A stretch of 64,000 nucleotides of DNA from Dryas octopetala. Lineage: Eukaryota; Streptophyta; Magnoliopsida; Rosales; Rosaceae. Below the pieces are notes generated by a model, which was given only the letters and a program-made list of their open reading frames with translations, was not told where the DNA came from and made no database searches. The stretch covers positions 4,404,501 through 4,468,500 of the forward strand of contig OY992839.1 in assembly GCA_963921425.1 (NCBI GenBank). The letters run 5' to 3'. Shown one piece after another: positions 45,774-55,958 of this stretch (its first letter is position 1; every line of letters begins with the position of its first letter). The translations under genes were made by a program, and so were the position numbers.

Positions 45774-46268
45774 ATGAGCTCCATTGCTCAGAGCTTTAAC
45801 CAAAAGCGAATCAGCACCTTATTCCCCACCATGCCCACATCAAACCAAGCCCTCCCAGTCTCCCAGAACCCGACCCAGGACCCGAACGAAGCCCCGGGCC
45901 TCCGCCGCAGACTCTCCTCCCTCTCTCTCAAGCTCCAGCCCATCTCCGCCCCGGCGACCCAATGGGCCTTCCAGCGCTCCAGATCCGTATCCGCCATGGG
46001 CGAGTACGCGGGCGGGTCCATAAGGAAATGGTGGGACTGGGGCTGGACCTGGATCCTCTCCCGAAAACCCATTTTCGCTCAGGATCTGGAGATGAACGAG
46101 GAGGAGACAAAGATTCTCGGGTCCGACAACAAAGGTAGCTGGCGACACGTTTTCTACAAGGTCCGGTCGGAGCTCCGAAAACTCATGGGTTCGGACCATG
46201 TCGGTAGTCTCCCCAAAACGTACAATTCGTTCAATTACGGAACCAAAACGAAGAAACTGCTCGGCTGA
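45774..46268 (+). CDS. Conserved plant protein of unknown function, intronless
   Basis: One exon, 164 residues. The first 45 or so are Ser/Pro/Asn-rich and variable. Then come LRRRLSSLSLKLQPI, WAFQRSRSVSAMGEYAGGSIRKWWDWGWTWILSRKP (a Trp-rich amphipathic block), FAQDLEMNEEETKIL and GSWRHVFYKVRSELRKLMGS. I recognise these blocks from uncharacterised plant proteins but know no function. No signal peptide or clear membrane span; the SRSVSAMGEY region looks like a basic-directed phosphosite cluster (inference). The gene is GC-rich against AT-rich surroundings. The ATG at 45774 directly follows the CT tract; the antisense frames over the same DNA are shadows. Confidence 0.82.
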   Translation: MSSIAQSFNQKRISTLFPTMPTSNQALPVSQNPTQDPNEAPGLRRRLSSLSLKLQPISAPATQWAFQRSRSVSAMGEYAGGSIRKWWDWGWTWILSRKPIFAQDLEMNEEETKILGSDNKGSWRHVFYKVRSELRKLMGSDHVGSLPKTYNSFNYGTKTKKLLG

Positions 46269-47288
46269 AAAATCGACGGTACGTGTGAAATCAACCCAAC
46301 ACAGCTCGAACTTTTCTGGAATAATAAGGTTCAAGATTGAGACCATGTAACATGTTCATGTTCATGTTCTTTGTTCTCGTTCTTGTTCATGTTCATGTTC
46401 CACAGTGAAATGAAGAAGACTATACGATTGTAATTAGGTTGTTGTTGTTGTTGTTGTATTACGTGGGCTTGTTATAGATCTCATCAAGTACTGTTTCTGG
46501 TCGTTAATGGTGGTCGGGTCGAATATCCATTCTTTGGTTAGCGAGTGATTTTCCCTCCCTGCAATATTCGTGGGCGTCTCGGGGCTCCGGAGAAAGAAAC
46601 TCGGGTCTTGGGCCGGACGGGGCGGCACCGATTACGTTCTTAGACAGCATTTTTCAATTAGTAAATACCAAATTACCAATTAATATGATTGTTATTATTT
46701 TATTTTATTTTTGTTTAATTAAAAGCAATTATTTTTGCAGGTTCCAATTTGTACAAGTACTTTCAATTTATTTATGTTCTAGTCCCTAGCTAGTAATGCA
46801 ATATTAATTTTTTTTAGCTCTTCTTTCTTCATAGAGACCTTGCTTTCAGTCCTCATCAATCTTATAAATTACGAAAGAAGCTTCGGATTTGTGTGATACT
46901 AAATCAATTCCATTGGTAGATCTAAGACCAAGGATGCCTTGAGAGTGAAGTTTGTTTTTGGGTCAACGAAGAATATCTTATAACTCACTCTTCTGTTAAA
47001 TGCATAAATATCAAATACATACAATCACTCACATAACAAAATCCATCATATAAGCTCAAATTACAGCGCGCAATTCAAGAAAAAAGACTTTCGGTCATTA
47101 CACAAGTGCTTTTACATACCAAGAAACGAAAAATATTCTACGACCCACTCTCTCATTAAAAGATAAATATTGAGTATGTAAAATCATCCATAAAAATATA
47201 TTTATTATACGATTTCGAGTGTTTTTACGCGTAAGTTTGCCTTTTGTCTATCTATAATAATAGGTAGGACAAGTAGCTAATTAAAAAT

Positions 47289-48199
47289 AGAGGGCTGCTA
47301 TTTGCACACCTTTTTTTTTTCTTTTTACACACCTCATCTGAAAAAAAAAATAACACTCAAAGAAAAAGACCACTTTGGCCCTCTCCTCACCCATACACCC
47401 ACACACCCCATTCCCATCTCCCCCCCGTACACACCCCATCTTTTTGCACACACCGGCGCAGCACCACCACCGTGCGCAGCACCACCCCTTGCATGCGCCA
47501 CCCTCCTGCACCACCTTCTCATTCTCTCTCTCCTCCCTGTTGCACTACCCTCTCATTCTCTCTCTCCTCATCTCTTTCTCCTCCTTGCTGCACCACCTTC
47601 CCCGCGCCCACCACCATGCCAAGCTCACACAGCCCCAACGCCTGACCACGCCGCCGACGCCCGACCTCGCTCTGCCCAGCTCGCACGACCACGCCGCAGT
47701 CCTTGCCAAAAGGATGAGCTTCGCAGGCCGTTCGGCAGTCATTCGCCGAAACCTGCGGGTTCGTTCGGCAGCCATCCGTCGAAACCGGCGATTTCCTTCG
47801 GCAGCCACCCACCGAACATTCGAGTTGCCTTCGACAGCCACCCACCGAACCTTCAGCAGCCACATGTTTCTTCTTCACCGTCAACCTTGGCCGCCGCCCA
47901 CACGCTGCTACACCTCCGCCCGCAGCACCTTGTCTTCCACCTCGAAGCCCAGAACCAGCCACCATTAAAAAAAAAAAAAAATGCAGTTCGGCAGACCGGT
48001 GCCGAACCGGGCTGTTTGGTTCGGTAGTCATCCGCCGAATATAACAGGATTGTTCGGCGGATGAGTGCCGAACGAAACAGCCCAGTTCGGCACTGGTCCG
48101 CCGAACCTGCTGAACTGAAATTTTTTTTTTTTTTAATGGTGTTCGGAGGGTGGTGCTGCTGCGGAAGAAGAGAGAGAGATATGAGGGTGGTGCTGCGGG

Positions 48200-48261
<62 letters not shown>

Positions 48262-48563
48262 CGGTGCTGCGAGGAGGAAAGAGAAAGGGAAGTGGTCGGT
48301 GAGGGAAGGAGAAAGGGAGGGAGGTGGTCGGGGGTGAGGGAGGGGGAGGGGCTGTGTGTTTTTTTTTTTGGTATGGTTGATGGGGTGTGGTGGGTGAAGG
48401 GGTGTGTTGTGAGAAATTTTGTGAAATGTATAAAATAGGGGTATTAGGGTAAATTGAGGGGTGTGTTAAAGAGAAATTTTAAATTTTGGGAGAAGATAGG
48501 GGGTGTGTAGGAGAAAAGTGTGTGTAAAAAAAAAAAAAAAAAGTATGCAAATAGCTGTACTCT
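47289..48563. mobile_element. Inverted-repeat transposon-like element with palindromic core
   Basis: 1,275 bp. The left end AGAGGGCTGCTATTTGCACA and the reverse complement of the right end, AGAGTACAGCTATTTGCATA, are about 80% identical terminal repeats followed by T/A tracts. The flanks share AAAAAT (47283-47288, 48564-48569), weak because it is low complexity. The interior has TTCGGCAGCCA-type repeats (47720-47850), a near-palindrome of about 55-bp arms at 47983-48038 and 48052-48106 built on TTCGGCGGAT, and a (GA)n run at 48204-48259. No transposase. Its terminal 130 bp match the 15.7-16.2 kb element. Confidence 0.7.
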
Positions 48564-49195
48564 AAAAATAAAGCAATAAAGGCCAAAGATTGAGTTGATT
48601 TTTGGGATTCCAATGCACAATTTTTGAGCGTCGGTGATGTATGTTGATCATTGCCAGCAAATAAAGATGATGAAGAAACTTTTACAGACAAAGATTACCC
48701 CATGAAAGCTCATCTCTGTATAGTCTTGTACAATTCGTAGCCAATTTTGCATGGTGGGGTTGACATGTTCATATATGTTAATGTGCTGCATGCAAAAATG
48801 TAATTATAGTGGATATTTGAAGGACTTCACTTTATTACTTACTCTTTAGAAAAATCAAAGGACCAGATTTTCTTTTGTTTTTCACCTCAACCATGTATAA
48901 ACTGTCGGTGTATATACTTTGACGGTCATTCTTTTTCCAAGCATATAATGATAAAAAGGGAAGAGAAATGATTGGTTTGAGTATTTTGAGTTTTGACCAA
49001 ACCTGGAAGCACATGCATCCCATGATTGCACCGACTCGTCACTCAACAGTTAGAGAGTCAAATGGTATGGCTTAGCTGCCAAATGCCAATCCTCAGTTTT
49101 TTTATTCTTTTTTACTATTAGTTTATTACAAGGACGGACCACAAGACATGCCACCCAATAAGCACTTATCACATGTTACTAATATTTGCCGGAGT

Positions 49196-49270
49196 GTCTG
49201 TAAATCTCGTTTGGTTGATGTCTAGTTTTGCTGTTTGGGGTCTTTGACCCCCCAGTTAACCAAAAAAAAA
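49196..49270 (+). mobile_element. Short retroposed sequence with 15-bp target duplication
   Basis: A 64-bp body ending in a GGGGTC-TTT-GACCCC hairpin, then AGTTAACC and an A tail of about 10, lies between identical 15-bp repeats AATATTTGCCGGAGT at 49181-49195 and 49271-49285. Perfect target duplication and poly(A) indicate LINE-mediated insertion of a small RNA or a truncated SINE. I do not recognise the RNA. Confidence 0.75.
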
Positions 49271-49607
49271 AATATTTGCCGGAGTAGTACTAGAGGATAC
49301 TATATTGAGTTTGGTGGCAGAGTTGGGATAAGAGAAGTACTTACATGCCATATGTAAAGAATTAAATTTCAAATTTCGTTGACAATTTATACTTAAACAA
49401 TTGAAATTTTTCACAAAATTTCAACAATTTTAATTTAGTAATATTTTGAAACTTCAAAAAAATAAAAATTTTGAAGAAATTTTTGAAATTTAATTCCTTA
49501 ATTACATGTAACTAGGATATTAGTGTGAAATTTTATATGAGAAGAGGGAAGGTTGAGACATTAAAATGTGAGACCTTCCCACCTCTCATATATGAAATAT
49601 CATGTAC

Positions 49608-50202
49608 GTCAATATTCTAGCTATATACATCACATTCAGTGGCGGATCCAGAAATCAACTATTATGGGGGCAAAATTAACCCAACGAGCAAAGGCAGTTG
49701 CGAGGGAGCAGTCGCGCAGGGGGTGATGACGTTTCTGGGTCTGACGTTGTGAGCGAGCGCAGGCGCGCATGGAGAGTTGCCTTCAGCATTTCAGCCCTTC
49801 GTTTCTGCCTTGGCCCTTGGGTCTGGTCTGGCTCTACTCTGTCACTCACCCTTTCAGCCTTTCTTCCCCTTTCTCTGCAGTCTAGTTCTTATTTTCTTGT
49901 TTAGACATTTACACAAACACATTGAATGCATTCTTGCCCTTGCGCCTGCCACCAAGACCCAAACTTCATGGGGTCAAAAAATTTTCCTTAAGCCCAGCAT
50001 TTCTGCGTTCATGGGGTCAATTGACCCCATTGACCCCACCCTGCATCCGCCCCTGATCACATTACATATGTCTATAATTGATATCCAATTTAATTTAGTC
50101 ACATACTCCGTTTGGTATGTCAATATTCTAGCTATATACATCACATTACATATGTCTATAATTGATATCCAATTTAATTTAGTCACATACTCCGTTTGGT
50201 AT
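49608..50202. repeat. 84-bp tandem duplication, first copy interrupted by a hAT element
   Basis: Copy 2 (50119-50202, GTCAATATTCTAGC... to CCGTTTGGTAT) is identical base for base to copy 1 after removal of the insert: copy 1 is 49608-49636 plus 50064-50118. The break falls exactly at the hAT target site. Confidence 0.9.
49637..50055. mobile_element. Non-autonomous hAT element, 419 bp, 8-bp target duplication
   Basis: Terminal inverted repeats CAGTGGCGGATCCAG and (complement of right end) CAGGGGCGGATGCAG match the plant hAT CAGNGGCGGA type. Perfect 8-bp target duplication ATCACATT at 49629-49636 and 50056-50063, the hAT hallmark. The uninterrupted site is present in copy 2 of the flanking tandem duplication. 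No transposase. Confidence 0.92.
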
Positions 50203-50669
50203 GACGCTTACCTTAAAATTTAGAGATTAGTATGGTGTGTTCTCCTTTTTTTATATACCAAATTACCAACTGATGATCTTGACCTAGTTGATGTGAGGAT
50301 ACAATGATATATATATGGCTCTAATCGATCTAATTATTTTTTTGAGTAAAATGCACTATTGGTCTATTTATTTTAACCATTTTTTCAAGTTGGTCTACGA
50401 TTGTTTTTTTGTATCACTATAGTCCAGTATCTAATTGTCGTGTTCCAATATGATCCATTCCGTCAATTTTGGGCTAACGACCGTTGTTCCCGTTTGTTTC
50501 TGTCACGTGCCCAACATGTGGGCTTTTTTTTTTATGGCAAAAAAGTCTTTTTATTCCTACATTCTTGCCACAATCTCTAAAATTAAAAAAAAAAAAACTA
50601 AAAGTAAAAGGAGAAGGATTCAAAAAAAGAAAAAAGAAACTAAAAGCCCAACAGCCCCCACAACGTACC

Positions 50670-50905
50670 CCACCCTCTTCTTCCTTTTTTTCTTTTTCTT
50701 CTTCCTTTCTGCAGCAACCCCCTGCCCAACGGACACCCCTACCCACCCTCTTCTTCTTCCTTTTATCTTTTTCCTTTTTATCTTTTTCTTTTTCTTCTTC
50801 CTTTCTGCAACCACCACCCCCCCCAATGGACACCCCTACCCACCCTCTTCTTCTTCTTCCTTTTTTCTTTTTCTTCTTCCTTTCTGCAACACCCCCCCAA
50901 TGGAC
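50670..50905 (+). repeat. CT-rich minisatellite, three units
   Basis: Units of about 75-95 bp each contain GGACACCCC(TACCCACCCTC), TTCTTCTTCC runs and CTTTCTGCAACC. They start near 50670, 50744 and 50841, inside the large Mutator-like element. Confidence 0.75.
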
Positions 50906-51075
50906 ACCCCTTTTCTTTTCCATTTTTCTGAAACTTCCCGATCATTTTCATTTCCTACCCACCACATCGATCATCTTGTTCTCTGGCTGCGATTAGAGGT
51001 CATGGAGCTGCTGTGATGCCGTAATTTTTTGTTCAATCTGGTTCGGATTGGGAAAAATCCTGATTAAAATATTGA

Positions 51076-51109
<34 letters not shown>

Positions 51110-51248
51110 TGATTGGATTTGATGGTGAGGATGGAGAGGGAGGTTGCCGATGAGGATGGGAGGAAGGTTTCCTGTGAGGATGGGATGGACGTTGTCGGTG
51201 GGGATGGGGTTTGGAGTCTGCAGGGTGCAGTGATAGTTTTTTTGTTTT

Positions 51249-51735
51249 GGCTTATTTACACTATTGCCCATGTAAGATACACTTTTTTTTACTTTGCTCC
51301 CTGAAACTTAAATCCTCTCAGTTTGCTACCTAAACTTCACAAAGTTATTGCAAAAGACCCTATGCCGTTAACTCTGTCAATTTTTCCGTTAAAATAGCTG
51401 ACGTGACACCTATATGGCATGAGTGAGACCCTTATTTAGTTATGTAAAATCCATGTGGACAAAAAAAATAATTTTTAAACTAAAAATAATAAGATCCATG
51501 TCAATTTTTTATAATTTTACTTGTCTATATGGATCTTACATAACTAAAAAAGGGTCTCACTCATGTCATATAGGTGCCATGTCAGCTATTTTAACGAAAA
51601 AATTGACAGAGTTAACGGCATAGGGTCTTTTGCAACAACTTTGCGAAGTTCAGGTGGCAAACTGAGAGGATTTAAGTTTCAGGGGGCAAAGTGAAAAAAA
51701 GTGTATCTTACAGGGGGCAATGGTATGAATAAGCC
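51249..51735. mobile_element. Nested foldback MITE with perfect 9-bp target duplication
   Basis: 487 bp, almost entirely one long palindrome: GGCTTATTTACACTATTGCC...GTAAGATACAC on the left returns in complement as GTGTATCTTAC...GGTATGAATAAGCC on the right, with internal blocks such as GCCGTTAACTCTGTCAATTT and AGTGAGACCC also mirrored. It is flanked by TTTTGTTTT at 51240-51248 and 51736-51744. It lies within the 50344-51989 element. Confidence 0.9.
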
Positions 51736-52089
51736 TTTTGTTTTTTGTTTTAATTTTTATTCTGGAGATAGTGGCAATAATGTAGGAATAAAAAGACTTT
51801 TTTGCCCTAAAAAAAAGCCCACGTGTTGGGCACGTGACAGAAACAAACGGTCGGCCCCGGCCCAAAATTGACGGAATGGATCATATTGGGACACGACAAT
51901 TAAATATTGGACTATAGTGAGACAAAAAAAAATTGTGGACCAATTTGAAAAAATAATTAAAATAAGTAGACCAATAGTGCATTTTATTATATTTTCTTCA
52001 ATTAGAGGTGACATTCCACATTCATTAAAAATGCGTACCTTTATTATAGATGTGATTTGCAATGCAATTATTAAATATATGGTACAAAT

Positions 52090-52560
52090 AGTTTTATAGG
52101 TGCATTGACTTTAGCTACCAAATTATAATGTTTTTTTATTTTAACTACTAAAATATTTATGTCATTTCACTTTAGGTACCAATTTTAAAAAACATGGTTA
52201 TATCGAACTGTGACTGTCTAACAATTATAACTTTTTTATTGATTTGTTGTTTTTTTAATATTTGCAAGGCTTAAACTTTAATGTTTAGTCTTTGGGTTAT
52301 AGAACTTTATCCCCCAAACTTAAATCAAAATTATGAAACCCTTAAAAATTTTGATTTTTTATAAATTTTAAATAGTCACAAATGTGACTGTTCAACAATT
52401 ACAATTGTAACTGTTCGACAGTCACAACTGTATAACAAACTGATTTGTGACCTAATCCAAAATGTTTTATTCTAGGTTAGTACCTAAGCTAAAAAAAATT
52501 AGTGTCTTACTGCTTTACTAAAAAACTATTAATATTTAGTATTTAATCCTAATTTTCTAT
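52090..52560. repeat. Dispersed AT-rich repeat, also at the right end of the window
   Basis: Stretches such as TTTAGGTACCAA, GTGACTGT.CAACAATTA, CACAACTGT and GTGACCTAATC recur in the same order and strand at about 63210-63960. Class and ends are unclear. Confidence 0.6.
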
Positions 52561-52667
52561 AGTTTTATTCAAACTTGTACATTTGAAATATAAGAACTAC
52601 AACTAAATTTTTTTTTCCAACTTCTAACTTCAATCTCCATTCTCCCCAATAAGAAAAAATAAAAACA

Positions 52668-52812
52668 AACGAGTACCACAACTTAGTGGTAATCTTGAGG
52701 CCTTCTATTGGGTTTGTCTGGGTTCAGGCTTTCAACTCAAGGCCCTAAATGCCCAAAACCTATAAATTGCCAAGTACAAAGAAATACCCCAAAAAAAAAA
52801 AAAAAAAAGACT
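52668..52812 (+). mobile_element. Possible tRNA-derived SINE
   Basis: GTACCACAACTTAGTGGTAA (box A-like), then TCTGGGTTCAGGC (box B-like), and an 18-base A tail at about 52791-52808. A target duplication is not clear. Differs in sequence from the SINEs at 17.1 and 44.9 kb. Confidence 0.4.
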
Positions 52813-53271
52813 TAAAAAGCAAAAAAATAGAGACCACAAAATTACTAAAATAGTAGAGACAAAATACGATCAGTTGGGTCCGTTTCCTAATTAAGATCCA
52901 ATCTGTCAGTTCATCCAAGTGGTTCACTAAAAGTGAAAACTGAAAACAACGCACTTTCAGACTTTCAGTTTAGCTGCACATGTATCGGGTTGGGCTTGAC
53001 CACACTTCTTAGCCCACCCAACTTGAGACGGCCCAAAAAAAAAAAGGGAGAAATAGATAAGCCTATACGGCGCCGTTTAAGTGAGGCTAGCCTGGTAATT
53101 TCCCAGTGCTTTGATTCTCCACTGCTAAACATTCATAGAATATTCCATCGTCTTGTTTGTGCAGCTAAGCCCTGCTACAAGGCCATAACTGTCTTTCCCA
53201 GCTTGGCTTGGTGTGGTGAGGCTGAGGATAAGAGCAGAGAGACCCACCATAGCATATCAAAACCCGATCAC

Positions 53272-55958
53272 ATGGCATTGGCTTTGAACAGCATAATCCC
53301 CCATACCAGAGCCTTGAGCTTAAGTACTTCCTTGCCTTCTTCTCATAAAAAGCTTTCAAACCCTCAATTTCAACAGACACACAATCGTTGGCCAAGCAGT
53401 CAAATGGTCCAAAGCACCAAGACCACCCTCTCAGACGTTGAGCACCATCTTCAGGAGGACCGCAGCAACGGGTTCAATCCCACTTCCACTTCTGCCAGTG
53501 GTGAGTTTATTCTAAGCCCTCTAAGTCAAAGACTATACTAATGGTTCTGCTTCTTTCATTTTAGATTTTTGTGGGTACAGATAAAAGCATATGATTATTG
53601 TATATAGCATCAAAAAGTTTTCATCTTGCCTTTTAGTTTTCAAAAAGCAACTGAAGCTATTTGGGTTTGGATTGTATGGAAGCCGATAAGAAGAGCATAA
53701 GAGAAATTGAATAATGAAAATGTATATTTTGTATAATTTGTTTCCAAAGTAATTGCATGCTGTCAGTCTAAAATGCCCAGTTACTATATACCCAGTTTAT
53801 AATATAGCATGAAAAAAACATTGGATAAGACATGTGGTGGTTAAATTCTCATTTTTTTTCTGTTAAATATATGAAGCTTAGAAGCTAACTTGATATATTT
53901 GTGATGCATTATAATTCAATTTCTCAATCTCCTTTATTTGTTCAAGCGTGGTCCGAATTTGCCAGAAATGTGTCCGGTGAATGGGATGGCCATGGAGCAG
54001 ACTTCACAAATGAAGGGAACCCAATCGAGCTTCCCGAGAATGTTGTACCTGAAGCTTACAGGGAGTGGGAGGTTAAGGTTTTTGATTGGCAGACTCAATG
54101 CCCCACTCTTGCAGACCCAGAAGAACGCGCTCTTGTGTACAAGAATATAGAGCTGCTTCCTACAGTTGGATGTGAAGCCGATGCTGCTACACGATACACT
54201 GTCATTGAGAAAAATATTGGTGGTGTGAATAACAGAGTTTCTGCTTTTGCATATCAGTCTAGTGGATGTTATGTGGCCGTCTGGCCAGTTGAGGATAAGG
54301 GTGCATATAAGTTGTTGGAGATTGAGTATTGCTTGATCAATCCTCAAGATAAGGAGTCTCGTGTGAGGATAATTCAGGCCATTCGTATAGACAATACGAA
54401 GATGACGTTGCAGAACATTAGAGCTTTTTGTGAGCAGTGGTATGGGCCATTCAGAAATGGGGATCAATTAGGAGGATGTGCTATCCGTGATTCTGCTTTT
54501 GCTTCTACAGCTGCATTGGAAGCTTCAGAAGTTGTTGGAACTTGGCGGGGCCCCAGTACAGTTGCCAATTTCAATGGCTCTGAAAATGTGAGTTACGTAA
54601 ATCTTTCTTCTTTTGGTTTGGTATATTTTGTATGATGCTGAACTGAAGCTGAAATCCATGAATATAATTGTGTGCCATAGTTAAGATTGGTGCTATTTTG
54701 CTCACTAAGTATGCTGCAGAGGTTAAAAGACTTCTTTGGTTGGTTAGTAGTTTGTGATTTTGCTCACCGCAGAGGTTCAGCTCATTCTTTTCTTTTGCCG
54801 TTGTGGGAATTACATTCAAAGTTTGTAATCTTTACATTACATTCTGTTTGAATTTGTTACATTTTTAGATGTCACTAAAGGCTTATGATACCCTTTTCTG
54901 TGGACTGCTGTTAAAATTTATTTCAATACCAGTTTTCACCAATCATCAATGGAACAGTGATGAGTTGATTTTTCCTGGAGACCATTTCATGTTGTAATTT
55001 GGCTGAAACCAATTGGTGTTATAAAAATCAGATGGATAGTTGAGTTTTCAGAACTTACTTTTGCTATTTTATCAGTATGATGGATGTATCTGAGCATGTT
55101 TAGATGAATATGGGTATATATACAATCGATGTTTTGTTCCACTTGAAGAAACATTTAGATATTCTTGCATTGAGTTCTTGACTGATCATTTGTGTCACGT
55201 TTTATTATCTTTTGTTAGAATCTTCTGAAGTTACTAGCTCAACATAATTGTACATCAATCTTTGTTGAAGAACTTGTAACTCCATGGTCTAATTGGTATA
55301 TAATGTCAACTTGGTAAATACAGAACTTTCTTCAAGAACTTTTAGATGACAACGAGAAGAATTCAGTAAGAGATGAAAGTGGCCTCATATTGCTTCCCAA
55401 GAAATTGTGGTGTTCGCTAAAAGAATGTGAAGATGGTGATACTTGCAGCGAGGTGGGATGGCTGTTAGATCATGGATGTGCCATCACATCAAGATGCACC
55501 TTCTCAAGCACAGCAATGGTGAAGGTAAGCTTGCATATATAGACTAGATTCTTAATGGTTTTGAATTTCTAATGTTACATCTCCGCATCCAATGATGAAA
55601 ACAAACCAGCTAAGGATTCAGTCCTACATATTTGACTTGATCACAGTAAATAGGTTCTGATAGACAGTTTCATCTATTCATGTTTGAATATTGCTGCCTT
55701 ATTTCAGGCTTCCATGGTGAAATTCATTTATGTCAATCTTATTTTTCTGCTCCAATAAGATTAGATTTTACATCATAGTTTCAGTCTGCACAATCCACTT
55801 TGGTTTTAGTTTGGTCACATAAATCAAAGCTGAAGTATCGGTCCTTACAGTTTTTCATGGTCATTAACAAAGAAGTGTATGATAATTTGACATCATTTCA
55901 TCTCCTCTTGCAGGAAATCTCAGTAGCATGTGAAACTGCAGCTTTGAAGAGCACATAG
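53272..55958 (+). CDS. Plastid-targeted conserved protein of unknown function, possibly DUF3598/calycin-like
   Basis: Four exons (53272-53500, 53947-54587, 55324-55524, 55914-55958) give 371 residues. The first 60 or so are Ser/Thr/His-rich with few acids, like a chloroplast transit peptide. The mature part begins WSEFARNVSGEWDGHGADF, then ELPENVVPEAYREWEVKVFDWQTQCPTL, VGCEADAATRYTVIE and a beta-rich half ending GWLLDHGCAITSRC. The GEWDGHGADF start and beta-strand pattern suggest a calycin-type barrel; I lean to the DUF3598 family but cannot verify it. In-frame upstream Met codons exist (52933), but the transit-peptide-like MALAL start fits best. Large intron 2 (54588-55323). Function unknown. 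It converges with the CDPK gene. Confidence 0.8.

Larger units (their letters stand above)
50344..51989. mobile_element. Mutator-like element with about 245-bp terminal inverted repeats
   Basis: The left arm from GAGTAAAATGCACTATTGG and the reverse complement of the right arm from TAATAAAATGCACTATTGG match for about 245 bp, including CAAGTTGGTC/CAAATTGGTC, TGACGGAATGGATCATATTGG and a CACGTG-ACAGAAACAAACGG block. The flanks TATTTTTTT (50335-50343) and TATTTTCTT (51990-51998) agree at 8 of 9 bases. The interior is C/T-rich with a three-unit minisatellite (about 50670-50905) and a GGATGGGA-type repeat near 51130-51210. It has no transposase, and a second element is nested at 51249-51735. Confidence 0.82.
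46269..53271. other. Seven-kilobase repeat-rich block between genes
   Basis: No intact gene seen. Holds, in order: the inverted-repeat element 47289-48563, a 75-bp retroposon (49196-49270), an 84-bp tandem duplication with a hAT insert (49608-50202), a large Mutator-like element (50344-51989) with a nested MITE (51249-51735), a dispersed AT-rich repeat (52090-52560) and a possible SINE (52668-52812). Long frames at 47302-48027 and 50435-51016 result from biased composition. Confidence 0.7.

Noticed and set aside
45788-46346. Antisense frames of 94 and 168 residues over the 45.8 kb gene
   Set aside because: GC-rich shadow frames; the plus-strand frame has the conserved blocks.
47302-48027. 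Long 241-residue open frame and overlapping frames
   Set aside because: Composition is set by C-rich repeats of a transposon-like element; overlapping frames on both strands are equally open and none shows a family motif.
50435-51016. 193-residue frame with Lys and Phe/Ser runs
   Set aside because: Encoded by the inverted arm and C/T minisatellite of a Mutator-like element; low complexity throughout.
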